From: Solimonas_A sp052035235
GTDB lineage: Bacteria > Pseudomonadota > Gammaproteobacteria > Nevskiales > Nevskiaceae
NCBI GenBank assembly: GCA_052035235.1
Contig: JBPOHT010000028.1
Location: 1-64,000 of the forward strand
Length of the DNA: 64,000 nt
Direction: 5' to 3'
Both the position numbers and the translations under genes were made by a program. A model generated the notes under the pieces. That model worked only from the letters and a program-made list of their open reading frames with translations. It searched no databases and was not told the origin of the DNA. The first letter of the stretch is position 1; every line of letters starts with the position of its first letter. Below are positions 25,873 through 37,876 of the stretch, piece after piece.

Positions 25873-25896
25873 ATCCGCTCATCCGCATAAACGGAT
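25873..25896 (+). promoter_or_regulatory. Candidate operator at the metK transcription start
   Basis: Three half-sites: ATCCG (25873-25877), ATCCG (25881-25885) and the inverted CGGAT (25892-25896). The last two form a palindrome with a 6-nt spacer. Lying directly after the -10, they suit a repressor. SAM-cycle genes in proteobacteria are often controlled by the ArsR-family SahR; no such gene is in the window and the site assignment is inference. Confidence 0.4.
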
Positions 25897-25933
25897 TGAG
25901 ACTCCCGTTTACCCCATTTCGAGGGCTGCATCG

Positions 25934-27151
25934 ATGTCCGAATACCTGTTTACCTCCGAGTCCGTTTCCGAAGGCCATCCGGACAAGATGGCGGACCAGA
26001 TCTCCGACGCCATCCTCGACGCCATCCTGGCGCAGGACCCGCGCGCGCGCGTTGCCTGCGAGACCCTGGTGAAGACGGGCGTGGTCGTGCTGGCCGGCGA
26101 AGTCACCACCAGCGCCAACATCGACGTCGACGCCATCGCGCGCGGCGTGGTCAACGGCATCGGCTACAGCAACACCGACGTCGGCTTCGACGGCCACACC
26201 TGCGGCGTGCTCAACATCATCGGCAAGCAGTCGCCGGACATCGCCATGGGCGTCGACGGCACCGCCAAGAAGGCCAAGGCCGCCGAGGACATCGGCGCCG
26301 GCGACCAGGGCCTGATGTTCGGCTACGCCTGCAACGAGACCAGCGCCCTGATGCCGGCGCCGATCTTCTATGCCCACCGCTTGGTGGAGCAGCAGGCCAA
26401 GATCCGCAAGGCCAAGAAGGGCGGCCTGTCCTGGCTGCGCCCGGACGCCAAGAGCCAGATCACGCTGCGCTACAAGGATGACCAGGTCACCGGCATCGAC
26501 GCCGTGGTGCTGTCCACGCAGCACGACCCGAGCATCAAGCTCAAGGACCTGCGCGAGGCCGTGCTGGAAGAGATCATCAAGCCGGTGCTGCCGGCCAAGT
26601 GGCTGACCAAGGCGACCAAGTTCCACATCAACCCGACCGGCAACTTCGTTATCGGCGGCCCGGTGGGTGACTGCGGCCTGACCGGCCGCAAGATCATCGT
26701 CGACTCCTACGGCGGCTGGGCGCGCCACGGCGGCGGCGCCTTCTCCGGCAAGGACCCGTCCAAGGTCGACCGTTCGGCCGCCTACGCCGCGCGCTACGTG
26801 GCCAAGAACATCGTGGCCTCGGGCCTGGCCGACCGTTGCGAGGTGCAGGTCAGCTACGCCATCGGCGTGGCCGAGCCGACCTCGATCATGGTCACCACCT
26901 TCGGCACCGGCAAGGTCTCCGACCAGGCCCTGGAGAAGCTGGTGCGCCGTCACTTCGACCTGCGTCCGGGCGGCATCATCAAGATGCTCGACCTGATCCA
27001 CCCGATGTACCAGGCCACCGCCTCCTACGGCCACTTCGGCCGCAAGCCCTACGACTTCAAGGGCGCCGACGGCAAGACCCACACCGCCTTCTCCTGGGAG
27101 AAGACGGACAAGGCCGAGCTGCTCGCGTCCGACGCCAAGAAACTGAAGTAA
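25934..27151 (+). CDS. metK: S-adenosylmethionine synthase
   Basis: A 405-aa enzyme making S-adenosylmethionine from methionine and ATP. Motifs: SEGHPDKMADQISDAILD at the start, GAGDQGLMFGYA, and GGAFSGKDPSKVDRSAAYAARY. The length is slightly above the 384 aa of E. coli, owing to a short insert around KKGGLSWLRPDAK. The ATG at 25934 aligns with the family start; the longer frame begins upstream of the promoter. First gene of metK-ahcY-metF. Confidence 0.97.
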   Translation: MSEYLFTSESVSEGHPDKMADQISDAILDAILAQDPRARVACETLVKTGVVVLAGEVTTSANIDVDAIARGVVNGIGYSNTDVGFDGHTCGVLNIIGKQSPDIAMGVDGTAKKAKAAEDIGAGDQGLMFGYACNETSALMPAPIFYAHRLVEQQAKIRKAKKGGLSWLRPDAKSQITLRYKDDQVTGIDAVVLSTQHDPSIKLKDLREAVLEEIIKPVLPAKWLTKATKFHINPTGNFVIGGPVGDCGLTGRKIIVDSYGGWARHGGGAFSGKDPSKVDRSAAYAARYVAKNIVASGLADRCEVQVSYAIGVAEPTSIMVTTFGTGKVSDQALEKLVRRHFDLRPGGIIKMLDLIHPMYQATASYGHFGRKPYDFKGADGKTHTAFSWEKTDKAELLASDAKKLK

Positions 27152-27160
27152 GCATCAACT

Positions 27161-27186
27161 GGGGAGGCGGCGTCCGTCGCCTCCCC
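27161..27186 (+). promoter_or_regulatory. Strong hairpin in the metK-ahcY spacer
   Basis: A 9-bp perfect stem (27161-27169 with 27178-27186) and an 8-nt loop, without a T tract. It occupies most of the 61-bp spacer. It may stabilise the metK mRNA end or set the metK:ahcY ratio. Confidence 0.6.
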
Positions 27187-27212
27187 ACCTTTAAAAGCCC
27201 CCGGAGTCATAC

Positions 27213-28652
<1,440 letters not shown>

Positions 28653-28658
28653 GAACCA

Positions 28659-28689
28659 TCCCCGGGGCGCCGCAATGGCGCCCCGGGGA
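28659..28689 (+). promoter_or_regulatory. Very strong hairpin in the ahcY-metF spacer
   Basis: A 13-bp perfect stem (28659-28671 with 28677-28689, 5-nt loop) with no T tract, 7 nt after the ahcY stop and 17 nt before metF. As an RNA it should block 3' exonucleases and may limit metF expression. Confidence 0.65.
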
Positions 28690-28706
28690 ACAAGAAAGCT
28701 TTGGCC

Positions 28707-29570
28707 ATGGCCCAGGAAATCCACTTCTCCTTCGAGCTGTTCCCGCCGCGCACGCCCGAGGGCTGGCAGAAGCTGCCGAATCTCGTGCAGAAGCTGGCGA
28801 CGGTGCGCCCGGCGTTCTTCTCGGTCACCCATGGCGCCGGCGGCTCCGACCAGCACGGCACCTACGAGGCGATCGTGCAGGTGGTGGAGCACAGCGGCAT
28901 CGAGGCCGCGCCGCACCTGACCTGCGTCGGCTCCACCCGCGCCAACGTCGCGGCATTGCTGCAGCGCTACCGCGAGGCCGGCGTGAAGCGCATCGTCGCG
29001 CTGCGCGGCGACCTGCCGCAGGGCTACGACGGCGCCAGCGCCCCGGGTGAGTTCCACTATGCCAACGAGCTGGTGAGCTTCATCCGCGAGCAGCATGGCG
29101 ATCACTTCCGCATCGAAGTGGCGGCCTATCCGGAGATGCACCCCCAGGGCCTCAACCCGGCCCAGGACTTCGACAACTTCCGCCGCAAGGCGGAGGCCGG
29201 CGCGCACGCCGCGATCACGCAGTACTTCTTCAACGCCGACGCCTACTTCGACTTCGTCAACCGCTGCGAGCAGGCAGGGCTGAAAATCCCGGTGATCGCC
29301 GGCATCATGCCGATCACCAACTTCGCGCAGCTGGCGCGCTTCTCCGCCGCCTGCGGCGCCGAGATCCCGCGCTGGATCCGCCTGCGCCTAGAACAACTGC
29401 AGGACGACAAGCCGGCGCTGCTGGACTTCGGCCTGGACGTGGTGACGCAGCTGTCGCGCACGTTGCTGGACAACGGCGCACCGGGCCTGCACTTCTACAC
29501 GCTGAACCAGTCGGAGTCGACGCTGCGGCTGTGGAAGAACCTCGCCCTGCCGGTGCCGGCGGCCGCCTAG
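28707..29570 (+). CDS. metF: Methylenetetrahydrofolate reductase
   Basis: A 287-aa TIM-barrel flavoprotein reducing 5,10-methylene-THF to 5-methyl-THF, the methyl source for remaking methionine. Motifs: FSFELFPPRTPEG at the start, VTHGAGGS, HLTCVGSTRANV, RIVALRGDLP and AAYPEMHPQ. ATG at 28707 is preferred; a TTG two codons upstream is equally placed against a weak AAGAAAG site. It closes the metK-ahcY-metF operon, linking SAM recycling to one-carbon supply. Confidence 0.95.
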   Translation: MAQEIHFSFELFPPRTPEGWQKLPNLVQKLATVRPAFFSVTHGAGGSDQHGTYEAIVQVVEHSGIEAAPHLTCVGSTRANVAALLQRYREAGVKRIVALRGDLPQGYDGASAPGEFHYANELVSFIREQHGDHFRIEVAAYPEMHPQGLNPAQDFDNFRRKAEAGAHAAITQYFFNADAYFDFVNRCEQAGLKIPVIAGIMPITNFAQLARFSAACGAEIPRWIRLRLEQLQDDKPALLDFGLDVVTQLSRTLLDNGAPGLHFYTLNQSESTLRLWKNLALPVPAAA

Positions 29571-29580
29571 CCGCCCGCGG

Positions 29581-30174
29581 ATGATCCTGCTCGCCGCCCT
29601 GGTCTTCGCCGCGCTGAGCGTGGCGACGGCCTGGCTGGAGCAGGTGCTGCACCGACGCACCCGCGACCAGCCGCTGCGGATCTGGCAGGAGTGGTTCCTG
29701 CTGCCGCTGGCGCGCGTCTTCTGCCTGATGGCCTTCATCCTGCTGTCCGGTGCCGCCCTGTACGGGCTGCGTGGCATGCCCTCCCCGGCGGAGCTGCTCG
29801 ACGCGTCGCCCGGCCGCGCCGACCGACTCATCACCTGGCTGTTCTTCACCGGACTGCTGCTGCCGGCCATCCCGCTGCTGCGCCGCGCGCCGGGCCTGAT
29901 CCTGCCGCTGCAGGGCGGCGCCGGCGTGGCACTGGTCTTCACCTGGCTGGCGGCGGCCGCAGGCTTGCATGGCGCGCGGCTGCTGCCGGATCTGCCGACG
30001 CTGCTGCTGCTGGCCGCCCTCTCCGGCCTGGCCATGGCCTGCGCTCATTTGCTGACGCAGGCGGTGGATGACGAAGTCCGGCGCCAGGAAGCCTACGACC
30101 TGCTGCTGCTCTGGCTGCAGCTGCCGCTGCTGGTGGTGTACGGACACTGGCTGGGACGCCAGCTCCCCACATGA
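29581..30174 (+). CDS. Multi-pass membrane protein, unknown
   Basis: A 197-aa protein with about six hydrophobic helices rich in Leu and Ala; the only charged segments are LEQVLHRRTRDQPLRIWQEW near the start and QAVDDEVRRQEAYD near 165. It starts 10 nt after metF with no clear Shine-Dalgarno site, so it is probably coupled to metF. I recognise no family. It converges with the next gene, with a 6-bp gap. Confidence 0.6.
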   Translation: MILLAALVFAALSVATAWLEQVLHRRTRDQPLRIWQEWFLLPLARVFCLMAFILLSGAALYGLRGMPSPAELLDASPGRADRLITWLFFTGLLLPAIPLLRRAPGLILPLQGGAGVALVFTWLAAAAGLHGARLLPDLPTLLLLAALSGLAMACAHLLTQAVDDEVRRQEAYDLLLLWLQLPLLVVYGHWLGRQLPT

Positions 30175-30180
30175 AGCCCG

Positions 30181-31128
30181 TCAGGGCGCCAGGATGCGCC
30201 GCGCGCGCAGCACCGGCGTGGGGACGCCCTCCGGCGCCACCACCACGCTGAGGCTGTCGGCCTCGATCGCCATGGCCTCCAGCCCGCGCTGCTTCGGCAG
30301 CGGCCAGACCCGCGGTGGTCGCGCCAGCGTCTCGGCCCAGCTCTCGCCGGGCCGCCGGTCGAAGCAGAACAGCCGGCTGTAGCTGATCATGGCCAGGCGC
30401 AAGCCGTCGCGGGACAGGTCCATCGCCGTCACCGAAACCCGGCCCCGCGGCGCCGCCAGCGGCGCCGCGGGCGGCAGCTTGACCGGCACCGGCAGTTGCA
30501 CCGTGGCCAGGCGCTCGGCGGTCTGCACGCCGGGGCCTGGGTCCAGCGGCAGACGGTAGAACCCGACCCGGGGCGCACCCTTTTCCATCACCAGGATATG
30601 CCCGCCTTCGGCATCCACCGCCAGGCCCTCGGCATCGCGCGGGCCGTCCGGATAGCGGAAGTCGATGCGCCGCAGCGGCTTCACCCGGCTGGCATCCAGC
30701 TCCGGCTCCGGCATCAGGTAGATCGTCGCGGTGTTGCGGAAGGCGAGGTTGTCGCCGATGTCGCCCACGGCCAACCAGCTGCGCCCGTCACGCTCGTAGA
30801 GGGCGATGTCCTCCCAGTCCATCGCGTCGGCCCCCTCGACCTCGATGCGCGCGATGACCTGGCCGCGGCGATTGAAGGCGAACAGCCGCGGGCCATCGCC
30901 GCTGTCATTGTGGGCCCAGTAGATGCCGGGCCAGCGCCGCGAGGCCGCCAGGCCGGAAAGCTCCGGCAACTCCCGGTCGTTGACCGTGGTCAAAGGCTCG
31001 AAGGCGGCGGGAGCGGGCTCGGCCACGGCCGGGGGCAGCACCAGCGCCAGCATCAGCGAGAGGGCCGCAGGCTGTGCAAATCTATTGAATGATTTGCATA
31101 CGGCGGACCACCTGTTACATGAATTCAT
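30181..31128 (-). CDS. Secreted beta-propeller-like protein, unknown
   Basis: A 315-aa protein with an N-terminal signal peptide (about residues 1-36, ending AVAEP). The mature part repeats beta-rich units: ELSGLAASRRWPGIYWAHNDSGDGPRLFAFNRRGQV, later DWEDIALYERDG, RDAEGLAVDAEGG and LEAMAIEADSLSV. The LSGL, WEDIA, DAEGLA and LEAMA motifs resemble SdiA-regulated or esterase-like phytase-type propellers. No catalytic residues are clear. The start is uncertain because the Shine-Dalgarno site is poor. It reads away from an AT-rich spacer holding a DnaA box. Confidence 0.65.
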   Translation of the reverse strand: MNSCNRWSAVCKSFNRFAQPAALSLMLALVLPPAVAEPAPAAFEPLTTVNDRELPELSGLAASRRWPGIYWAHNDSGDGPRLFAFNRRGQVIARIEVEGADAMDWEDIALYERDGRSWLAVGDIGDNLAFRNTATIYLMPEPELDASRVKPLRRIDFRYPDGPRDAEGLAVDAEGGHILVMEKGAPRVGFYRLPLDPGPGVQTAERLATVQLPVPVKLPPAAPLAAPRGRVSVTAMDLSRDGLRLAMISYSRLFCFDRRPGESWAETLARPPRVWPLPKQRGLEAMAIEADSLSVVVAPEGVPTPVLRARRILAP

Positions 31129-31164
31129 GGGCGCAAGTGACTGCTGAGGCTGAGATTTATCGAA

Positions 31165-31187
31165 ACATCCACAAAATCTGTGGATAA
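31165..31187. promoter_or_regulatory. DnaA box and inverted repeat in an AT-rich spacer
   Basis: TGTGGATAA (31179-31187) is a perfect DnaA box on the minus strand (TTATCCACA). A weaker box, ACATCCACA (31165-31173), faces it, and together they form a 7-bp inverted repeat with a 5-nt spacer. The 297-bp spacer 31129-31425 holds no gene. Confidence 0.6.
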
Positions 31188-31301
31188 GTGTGTGGGCAAT
31201 ATTCTCGTCACTACCCTAAGTAGCCACCCCGCCTGGCATTTTTACCGTGGGAACATTTTGTATCCACTCCGCATCCCATTTTTTAATCAATGACTTACGT
31301 G

Positions 31302-31322
31302 ATTCTTGCAGCATTCTTGCAG
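31302..31322. repeat. Tandem direct repeat with 11-bp period
   Basis: ATTCTTGCAG occurs twice (31302-31311 and 31313-31322), one helical turn apart, in the same AT-rich spacer as the DnaA box and about 100 nt upstream of thiD. Confidence 0.7.
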
Positions 31323-31425
31323 AAAAAAGTCGCTATCACGGGCCTTGTGGCAGCGTCCCTTGACTGCTGTGCATAAAGGAAGGCGGAACACCGGATTGCC
31401 ACCCGGCTGCCGCTAAACTTCCCGC

Positions 31426-32187
31426 ATGAAAATGTCCCCACCCTGCGTGCTGTGCCTGTCCGGCCACGATCCCACCGGCGGTGCCGGTCTCAGCGCCGAC
31501 ATCGAGGCGATCGGCGCCCTCGGCGGCCACGCCCTGGGCGTCATCACCGCCAATACTGTGCAGGACACTTCCGATGTCCAGCGGGTGTCGGCGGTGCCGC
31601 CGATCCTGATGGCGGCCCAGATCGAAGCCCTGATGGCCGACTGCCGCATCGGGGCCATCAAGATCGGCCTGCTCGGCGACGCCGCCCAGCTCGACCCCAT
31701 TCTCGACTGCATTCGCCGCCTGCAGGTTCCCGTGGTGCTGGATCCGGTGCTGCGCGCCGGTGGCGGCGCCCACCTGGTCCGCAGCGAGCTGCTGCTGGCC
31801 GTGAAGGAACGGCTGCTGCCACAGGTCACCGTCCTGACCCCGAATGCCGCCGAGGCGCGCCTGCTGGGCGGTGGCGAGGACGGCGCCGCCCTGCTGGCCA
31901 CCGGCCTCACCCACCTGCTGGTGACGCGCGGCGACGAACCCGGCGGCAACGTGGTGAACACCTGGTACCGGGCCGGCCAGCCGCCCCGCGACTTCGAGTG
32001 GCCGCGCCTGCCGCAGCGCTTCCACGGTGCCGGCTGCACCTTGGCCGCCGCCATTGCCGCCCTGCTGGCAGCGGGCAAACCAGTGGCTGAAGCACTCGAA
32101 GGCGCGCAGGCCTACACCCACGGCGCGCTGTCCCGCGCCTATGCCGTGGGCGGTGGGCGCCTGATCCCCGGGCGACGCGCCGCATGA
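31426..32187 (+). CDS. thiD: Hydroxymethylpyrimidine/phosphomethylpyrimidine kinase
   Basis: A 253-aa ribokinase-fold enzyme that phosphorylates HMP and HMP-phosphate in thiamine synthesis. Motifs: SGHDPTGGAGLSADI, TANTVQDT, KIGLLGD, DPVLRAGGGAHLV, LTPNAAEARLL and the C-terminal FHGAGCTLAAAIAA with the anion hole and catalytic region. Its stop overlaps the thiE start (ATGA), so the two are coupled. Confidence 0.94.
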   Translation: MKMSPPCVLCLSGHDPTGGAGLSADIEAIGALGGHALGVITANTVQDTSDVQRVSAVPPILMAAQIEALMADCRIGAIKIGLLGDAAQLDPILDCIRRLQVPVVLDPVLRAGGGAHLVRSELLLAVKERLLPQVTVLTPNAAEARLLGGGEDGAALLATGLTHLLVTRGDEPGGNVVNTWYRAGQPPRDFEWPRLPQRFHGAGCTLAAAIAALLAAGKPVAEALEGAQAYTHGALSRAYAVGGGRLIPGRRAA

Positions 32188-32828
32188 AGCACCTGCCGCC
32201 CCTGTCAGCGCCTCTGCGCGGTCTTTACGCGATCACCTCCGAGGCCATCTGCCGCTCGCCGGAACGGCTGGTAGCGTCCGCCGCCGAGGCCCTGGCCGGC
32301 GGCGCGCGCCTGCTGCAGTACCGCGACAAGTGGCATGACGCCGCCACGCGCGAGCGCAACGCCCATGCCCTGCGCGGCCTGTGCCATGAATTCGGCGCCC
32401 TGTTCATCGTCAACGACGACCCGGCCCTGGCCGAGGCGGTGGACGCCGACGGCGTGCACGTCGGCGCCGCGGATGCGCCCCTGGCGGAGGCCCGCCGCCG
32501 CCTGGGGCCGCAAGCGATCATCGGCGTGAGCTGCTCCAACTCTCTCGAACGCGCCCGCGCCGCGGCCGCCGCCGGGGCGAACTACGTGGCCTTCGGGCGC
32601 TTCTTCGAGTCCGGCACCAAGCCGGACGCACCGCAGGCGGACCTGGCGCTGCTGCAGGCGGCACGCGCCGAAATCGGCCTGCCGATCTGCGTCATCGGCG
32701 GCCTGCTGCCGTCCAACACCGGTCCCCTAATCGTTGCCGGCGCCGACATGGCGGCGGCGGTGGAAGGGGTGTTCGGCGCGCCGGATGTCGAGGCCGCCGC
32801 GCGGGAGTATTCACGCCTGTTCGGATAG
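32184..32828 (+). CDS. thiE: Thiamine-phosphate synthase
   Basis: A 214-aa TIM-barrel enzyme joining HMP diphosphate and thiazole phosphate. Motifs: LLQYRDKWHDAATRE, FIVNDDPALAEAVDADGVHVG, IGVSCSN and VIGGLLPSNTGPLIVAGADMAAAV. It is coupled to thiD. The usual lysine in the QxRxK segment is present as QYRDK. It supplies the cofactor used by transketolase, encoded elsewhere in the window. Confidence 0.94.
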   Translation: MKHLPPLSAPLRGLYAITSEAICRSPERLVASAAEALAGGARLLQYRDKWHDAATRERNAHALRGLCHEFGALFIVNDDPALAEAVDADGVHVGAADAPLAEARRRLGPQAIIGVSCSNSLERARAAAAAGANYVAFGRFFESGTKPDAPQADLALLQAARAEIGLPICVIGGLLPSNTGPLIVAGADMAAAVEGVFGAPDVEAAAREYSRLFG

Positions 32829-32890
32829 ACTTCCCTCCCCTTTCGCGAGGGGCCTGCACCGTTTTGCAGCAGGCCTCCAAGACCGTCGCC

Positions 32891-34174
<1,284 letters not shown>

Positions 34175-34187
34175 GCCGCGATAGGGA

Positions 34188-36191
34188 ATGAGCGAATACG
34201 TCCAGCTGCTGTACGACTGGATCAACGCCCACCCGATGTGGGCGCAGGTCCTGCTGTTCGTGGTGGCGATGGTCGACGCGATCTTCATCCTCGGCGCCTT
34301 CGTGCCCGCCGGCGTCATGCTGTTCGCCGTAGGCGCACTGATCGCCCTGGGCTCGCTGGACCTGTGGCTCACCGTGGTGATCGCCGCCGCCGGCGCCCTG
34401 GCGGGTGATGCGCTGTCGTTCTGGCTGGGCCGCCGCTACGGCAACCGCCTGTTCGAAGGCCGGTTGATGGCGCGCTATCCCGAGATCCTTAACAACGCGC
34501 GTCGCTTCTTCGACCGCCACGGCGGCAAGGGCGTAATGCTGGCGCGCTTCCTCGGGCCGGTGCGCTCGGTCACGCCGGCGCTGGCCGGCGCCGCCGGCAT
34601 GCCGGCCTGGCTGTTCCTGGTCACCGACGGCATCGCTGCCCTGGCCTGGGCACTGGCCTACATCCTGCCGGGCATGGTGTTCGGCGCCTCGCTGGGCCTG
34701 GCCGCCGAGGTCGCCGGGCGACTGGCCCTGTTGATCCTGTTGCTGGCGCTGTTCGTCTGGCTGGTGATCGCCCTTACCGGCCTGGTCATAGGCCAGCTGC
34801 AGAAGCGCGCCGAGGACTGGATCGGCGCCCTGCTGGACTGGAGCCGCCGCCACCGCCGCCTGGGCCGCTTCGGCGCGGCCCTGGCTGACCCCGACCAGCC
34901 GGAGACACCGGTGCTGGCGCTGATGGCGCTGGCGCTGCTCGCCGCCGGCGGTGCCTTCCTGTACTTCTGGGCCGCGCCCGGCATCAGCCCCGACCCGAGG
35001 TCGATGGATGTCGCCGTGTTCCAGGCGCTGCGCGAGCTGCACAGCCCCTGGGGCATCGCGCTGGCGCAGGCGCTGCTGCAGCTGGGCGAATGGCCGGTGT
35101 ATCTGCCGCTGGCAACGGTGGTGTTCCTGGCGCTGCTGATCGCGCGCAAGGGCCGCGCCACCGCACACTGGCTGGGCGCGCTGGGCTTCGCCTCGCTGAT
35201 CTCGGTGGGCCTGTACCTGGTACCCAAGATTCCGCCACCGTTCCGCCAGTTCGACAGCTTCGAGCCCAATGGCTACCACGCCGTGGACCTGGTGCTGTCC
35301 ACGGTGATCTATTCCTTCCTGCCGGTACTGCTGGCCACCGGCCGCCGCACCGGCACGCGCGTGACGATCTACGGCATCAGCGCCGCGCTGGTGCTGCTGA
35401 TCCTGCTGGCGCAGCTGTACCTGGGCGTGCAGTGGTGGAGCATCGCGGTGTTCTCGCTGGGCATCGGCGTGGTCTGGACCGCGCTGCTGGGCCTGGGCTA
35501 CCGCCGCCACCAGCCGGAAAAGGTCAGCGGCCGCCGCTTCGTGCTGCCGGTGCTGGCGGTATTCGTGCTGGCGGCCAGCCTGCAATGGTCCGAAGACCGC
35601 GGCCTGGCGCAGGAGCCGCTGCCGCAGCGCACGCTCAGCATCATGCAGATCGACGACTGGGCGCGCTCGGGATACCAGAAGCTGCGCTCGCAGCGCCAGA
35701 ACCTGTTCGGCCGCGAGCGCCAGCCCTTCAACCTGCAATGGGCCGGCGACCTCGACCGGATCGAGGCGCAGTTGCTGGAACAGGGCTGGCAGCAGACCGC
35801 GCCGCTGAACCTGCAGAACGGCCTGCGCTGGCTGGCACCGGAAACGGTGGTGGAGGAACTGCCGGTGTTGCCGCAGGTCAACGCCGGCCGCCACCAGGCC
35901 CTGGTGCTGCGCCGACCGATGCCGGGCGACGACACACGCCAGTACCTGCTGCGGCTCTGGCCCACCGGCTACAAGACTTCCGACGGCGAGCCGATCTGGA
36001 TCGGCTACATCGCCGAGCAGCAGGCGCGCAGCGTCTATCGTCTGCTGCGCTATCCCGTCTACCTGCGCACCGCCGTGCCGCTGCCGCAGCTGCTGGGCGG
36101 CCTGCCGGGCACACGCGTGCTCGGTGCCGGCGCGGTATGGCGCCTGAAGACCGACGAATCCACGACCGAGCCCCAGGGAACCCCTCCGTGA
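34188..36191 (+). CDS. DedA - PAP2-like - LssY fusion membrane protein with degenerate phosphatase motifs
   Basis: A 667-aa protein with three parts. Residues 1 to about 210 form a DedA (SNARE-associated) domain with FVPAGVMLFAVGAL and RFLGPVRSVTPALAG. About 225-450 is PAP2-like with six helices. About 460-667 is an LssY C-terminal domain. In the PAP2 part PSGH is replaced by PNGYH (360-364), and the motif usually reading SRxxxGxHWxxD reads AQLYLGVQWWSIA (408-420): catalytic Arg, His and Asp are lost. It is therefore probably not a phosphatase; the DedA domain may still move lipid. It overlaps ftsY by GTGA. Confidence 0.82.
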   Translation: MSEYVQLLYDWINAHPMWAQVLLFVVAMVDAIFILGAFVPAGVMLFAVGALIALGSLDLWLTVVIAAAGALAGDALSFWLGRRYGNRLFEGRLMARYPEILNNARRFFDRHGGKGVMLARFLGPVRSVTPALAGAAGMPAWLFLVTDGIAALAWALAYILPGMVFGASLGLAAEVAGRLALLILLLALFVWLVIALTGLVIGQLQKRAEDWIGALLDWSRRHRRLGRFGAALADPDQPETPVLALMALALLAAGGAFLYFWAAPGISPDPRSMDVAVFQALRELHSPWGIALAQALLQLGEWPVYLPLATVVFLALLIARKGRATAHWLGALGFASLISVGLYLVPKIPPPFRQFDSFEPNGYHAVDLVLSTVIYSFLPVLLATGRRTGTRVTIYGISAALVLLILLAQLYLGVQWWSIAVFSLGIGVVWTALLGLGYRRHQPEKVSGRRFVLPVLAVFVLAASLQWSEDRGLAQEPLPQRTLSIMQIDDWARSGYQKLRSQRQNLFGRERQPFNLQWAGDLDRIEAQLLEQGWQQTAPLNLQNGLRWLAPETVVEELPVLPQVNAGRHQALVLRRPMPGDDTRQYLLRLWPTGYKTSDGEPIWIGYIAEQQARSVYRLLRYPVYLRTAVPLPQLLGGLPGTRVLGAGAVWRLKTDESTTEPQGTPP

Positions 36192-37111
36192 GCAACGACT
36201 CCGCCATCGGCCGCTTCCGCGCGCGCCTCAACAAGGGCGATTCCTGGCTGACGCGCGACATTGGCACGTTCTTCAAGGCCGACGTCCTCAGCCCCGACGC
36301 GCTGGAGGAGCTGGAAACCCGCCTGCTGCTGGCCGATGCCGGCGTCGAGGCCACGCAGTGGCTGATCGAACGCCTGCAGACCGACATCAACCTGGGGCGC
36401 ATCAAGAACGAGAAACAGCTGCGCGCCTCGCTCAAGGCCGCGCTGGTGGAACTGCTGGCGCCGATCGCCAAGCCCCTGCAGATCCCGCCCTTCATCAAGC
36501 CCTACATCCTGTTCGTGGCCGGTGTGAACGGCGTCGGCAAGACCACCACCATCGGCAAGCTGGCGCTGCGCTTCAAGCGCGAGGGAAAGTCGGTGATGCT
36601 GGCGGCCGGCGACACCTTCCGCGCCGCCGCGGTGCAGCAGCTGGAGACCTGGGCCAAGCGGGTGGACGTGCCGATCCTGTCGCAGGGCGAGGGCGCCGAC
36701 TCCGCCAGCGTGATCTACGACGCCGTGCAGTCGGCCAAGTCCCGGGGCGTGGACGTGATCATCGCCGACACCGCCGGGCGCCTGCATACGCAGAGCCACC
36801 TGATGGAGGAGCTGCGCAAGATCAAGCGCGTGCTGCAGAAGCACGACCCCTACGCCCCCCACGAGGTGCTGCTGGTGGTGGACGCCACCACCGGCGGCAA
36901 TGCCCTGACCCAGGCCATCCAGTTCCATGAAGCGATCGGCCTCACGGGCCTGGCCATCACCAAGTTGGACGGCACCGCGAAGGGCGGTATCCTGCTGGCG
37001 ATCGCGCGGCGCATGGCCCTGCCGGTGCGCTTCGTCGGTCTCGGCGAGGCGGCCGAGGACCTGGAACCGTTCGACGCCGAGGCCTACGCCGAGGCCCTGA
37101 TCGGCGAATAA
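36188..37111 (+). CDS. ftsY: Signal recognition particle receptor FtsY
   Basis: A 307-aa SRP GTPase that docks ribosome-SRP complexes at the membrane. N domain at 1-100, then G domain: GVNGVGKTTT (112-121), DTFRAAAVQQL, DTAGRLHT, TKLDGTAKGG and the closing GLGEAAEDLEPFD. The acidic A domain of E. coli FtsY is almost absent, as in many bacteria. The start is GTG at 36188, overlapping the previous stop. It leads into ftsE-ftsX-rpoH, the classic order. Confidence 0.96.
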   Translation: MSNDSAIGRFRARLNKGDSWLTRDIGTFFKADVLSPDALEELETRLLLADAGVEATQWLIERLQTDINLGRIKNEKQLRASLKAALVELLAPIAKPLQIPPFIKPYILFVAGVNGVGKTTTIGKLALRFKREGKSVMLAAGDTFRAAAVQQLETWAKRVDVPILSQGEGADSASVIYDAVQSAKSRGVDVIIADTAGRLHTQSHLMEELRKIKRVLQKHDPYAPHEVLLVVDATTGGNALTQAIQFHEAIGLTGLAITKLDGTAKGGILLAIARRMALPVRFVGLGEAAEDLEPFDAEAYAEALIGE

Positions 37112-37147
37112 CAACGCAGGGCGCGGCAACCACGACGACATGCCGGC

Positions 37148-37865
<718 letters not shown>

Positions 37866-37876
<11 letters not shown>

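Noticed and set aside
27152..27212. SAH riboswitch ahead of ahcY
   Set aside because: The 61-bp spacer is filled by one simple hairpin and lacks the conserved SAH-riboswitch core.
31129..31425. TPP riboswitch ahead of thiD
   Set aside because: A CTGAGA-like string is present but the pyrophosphate-sensing arm and overall fold are not.
31129..31425. Chromosomal origin oriC
   Set aside because: Only one perfect DnaA box, and none of dnaA, dnaN, gyrB, rpmH or gidA is nearby.
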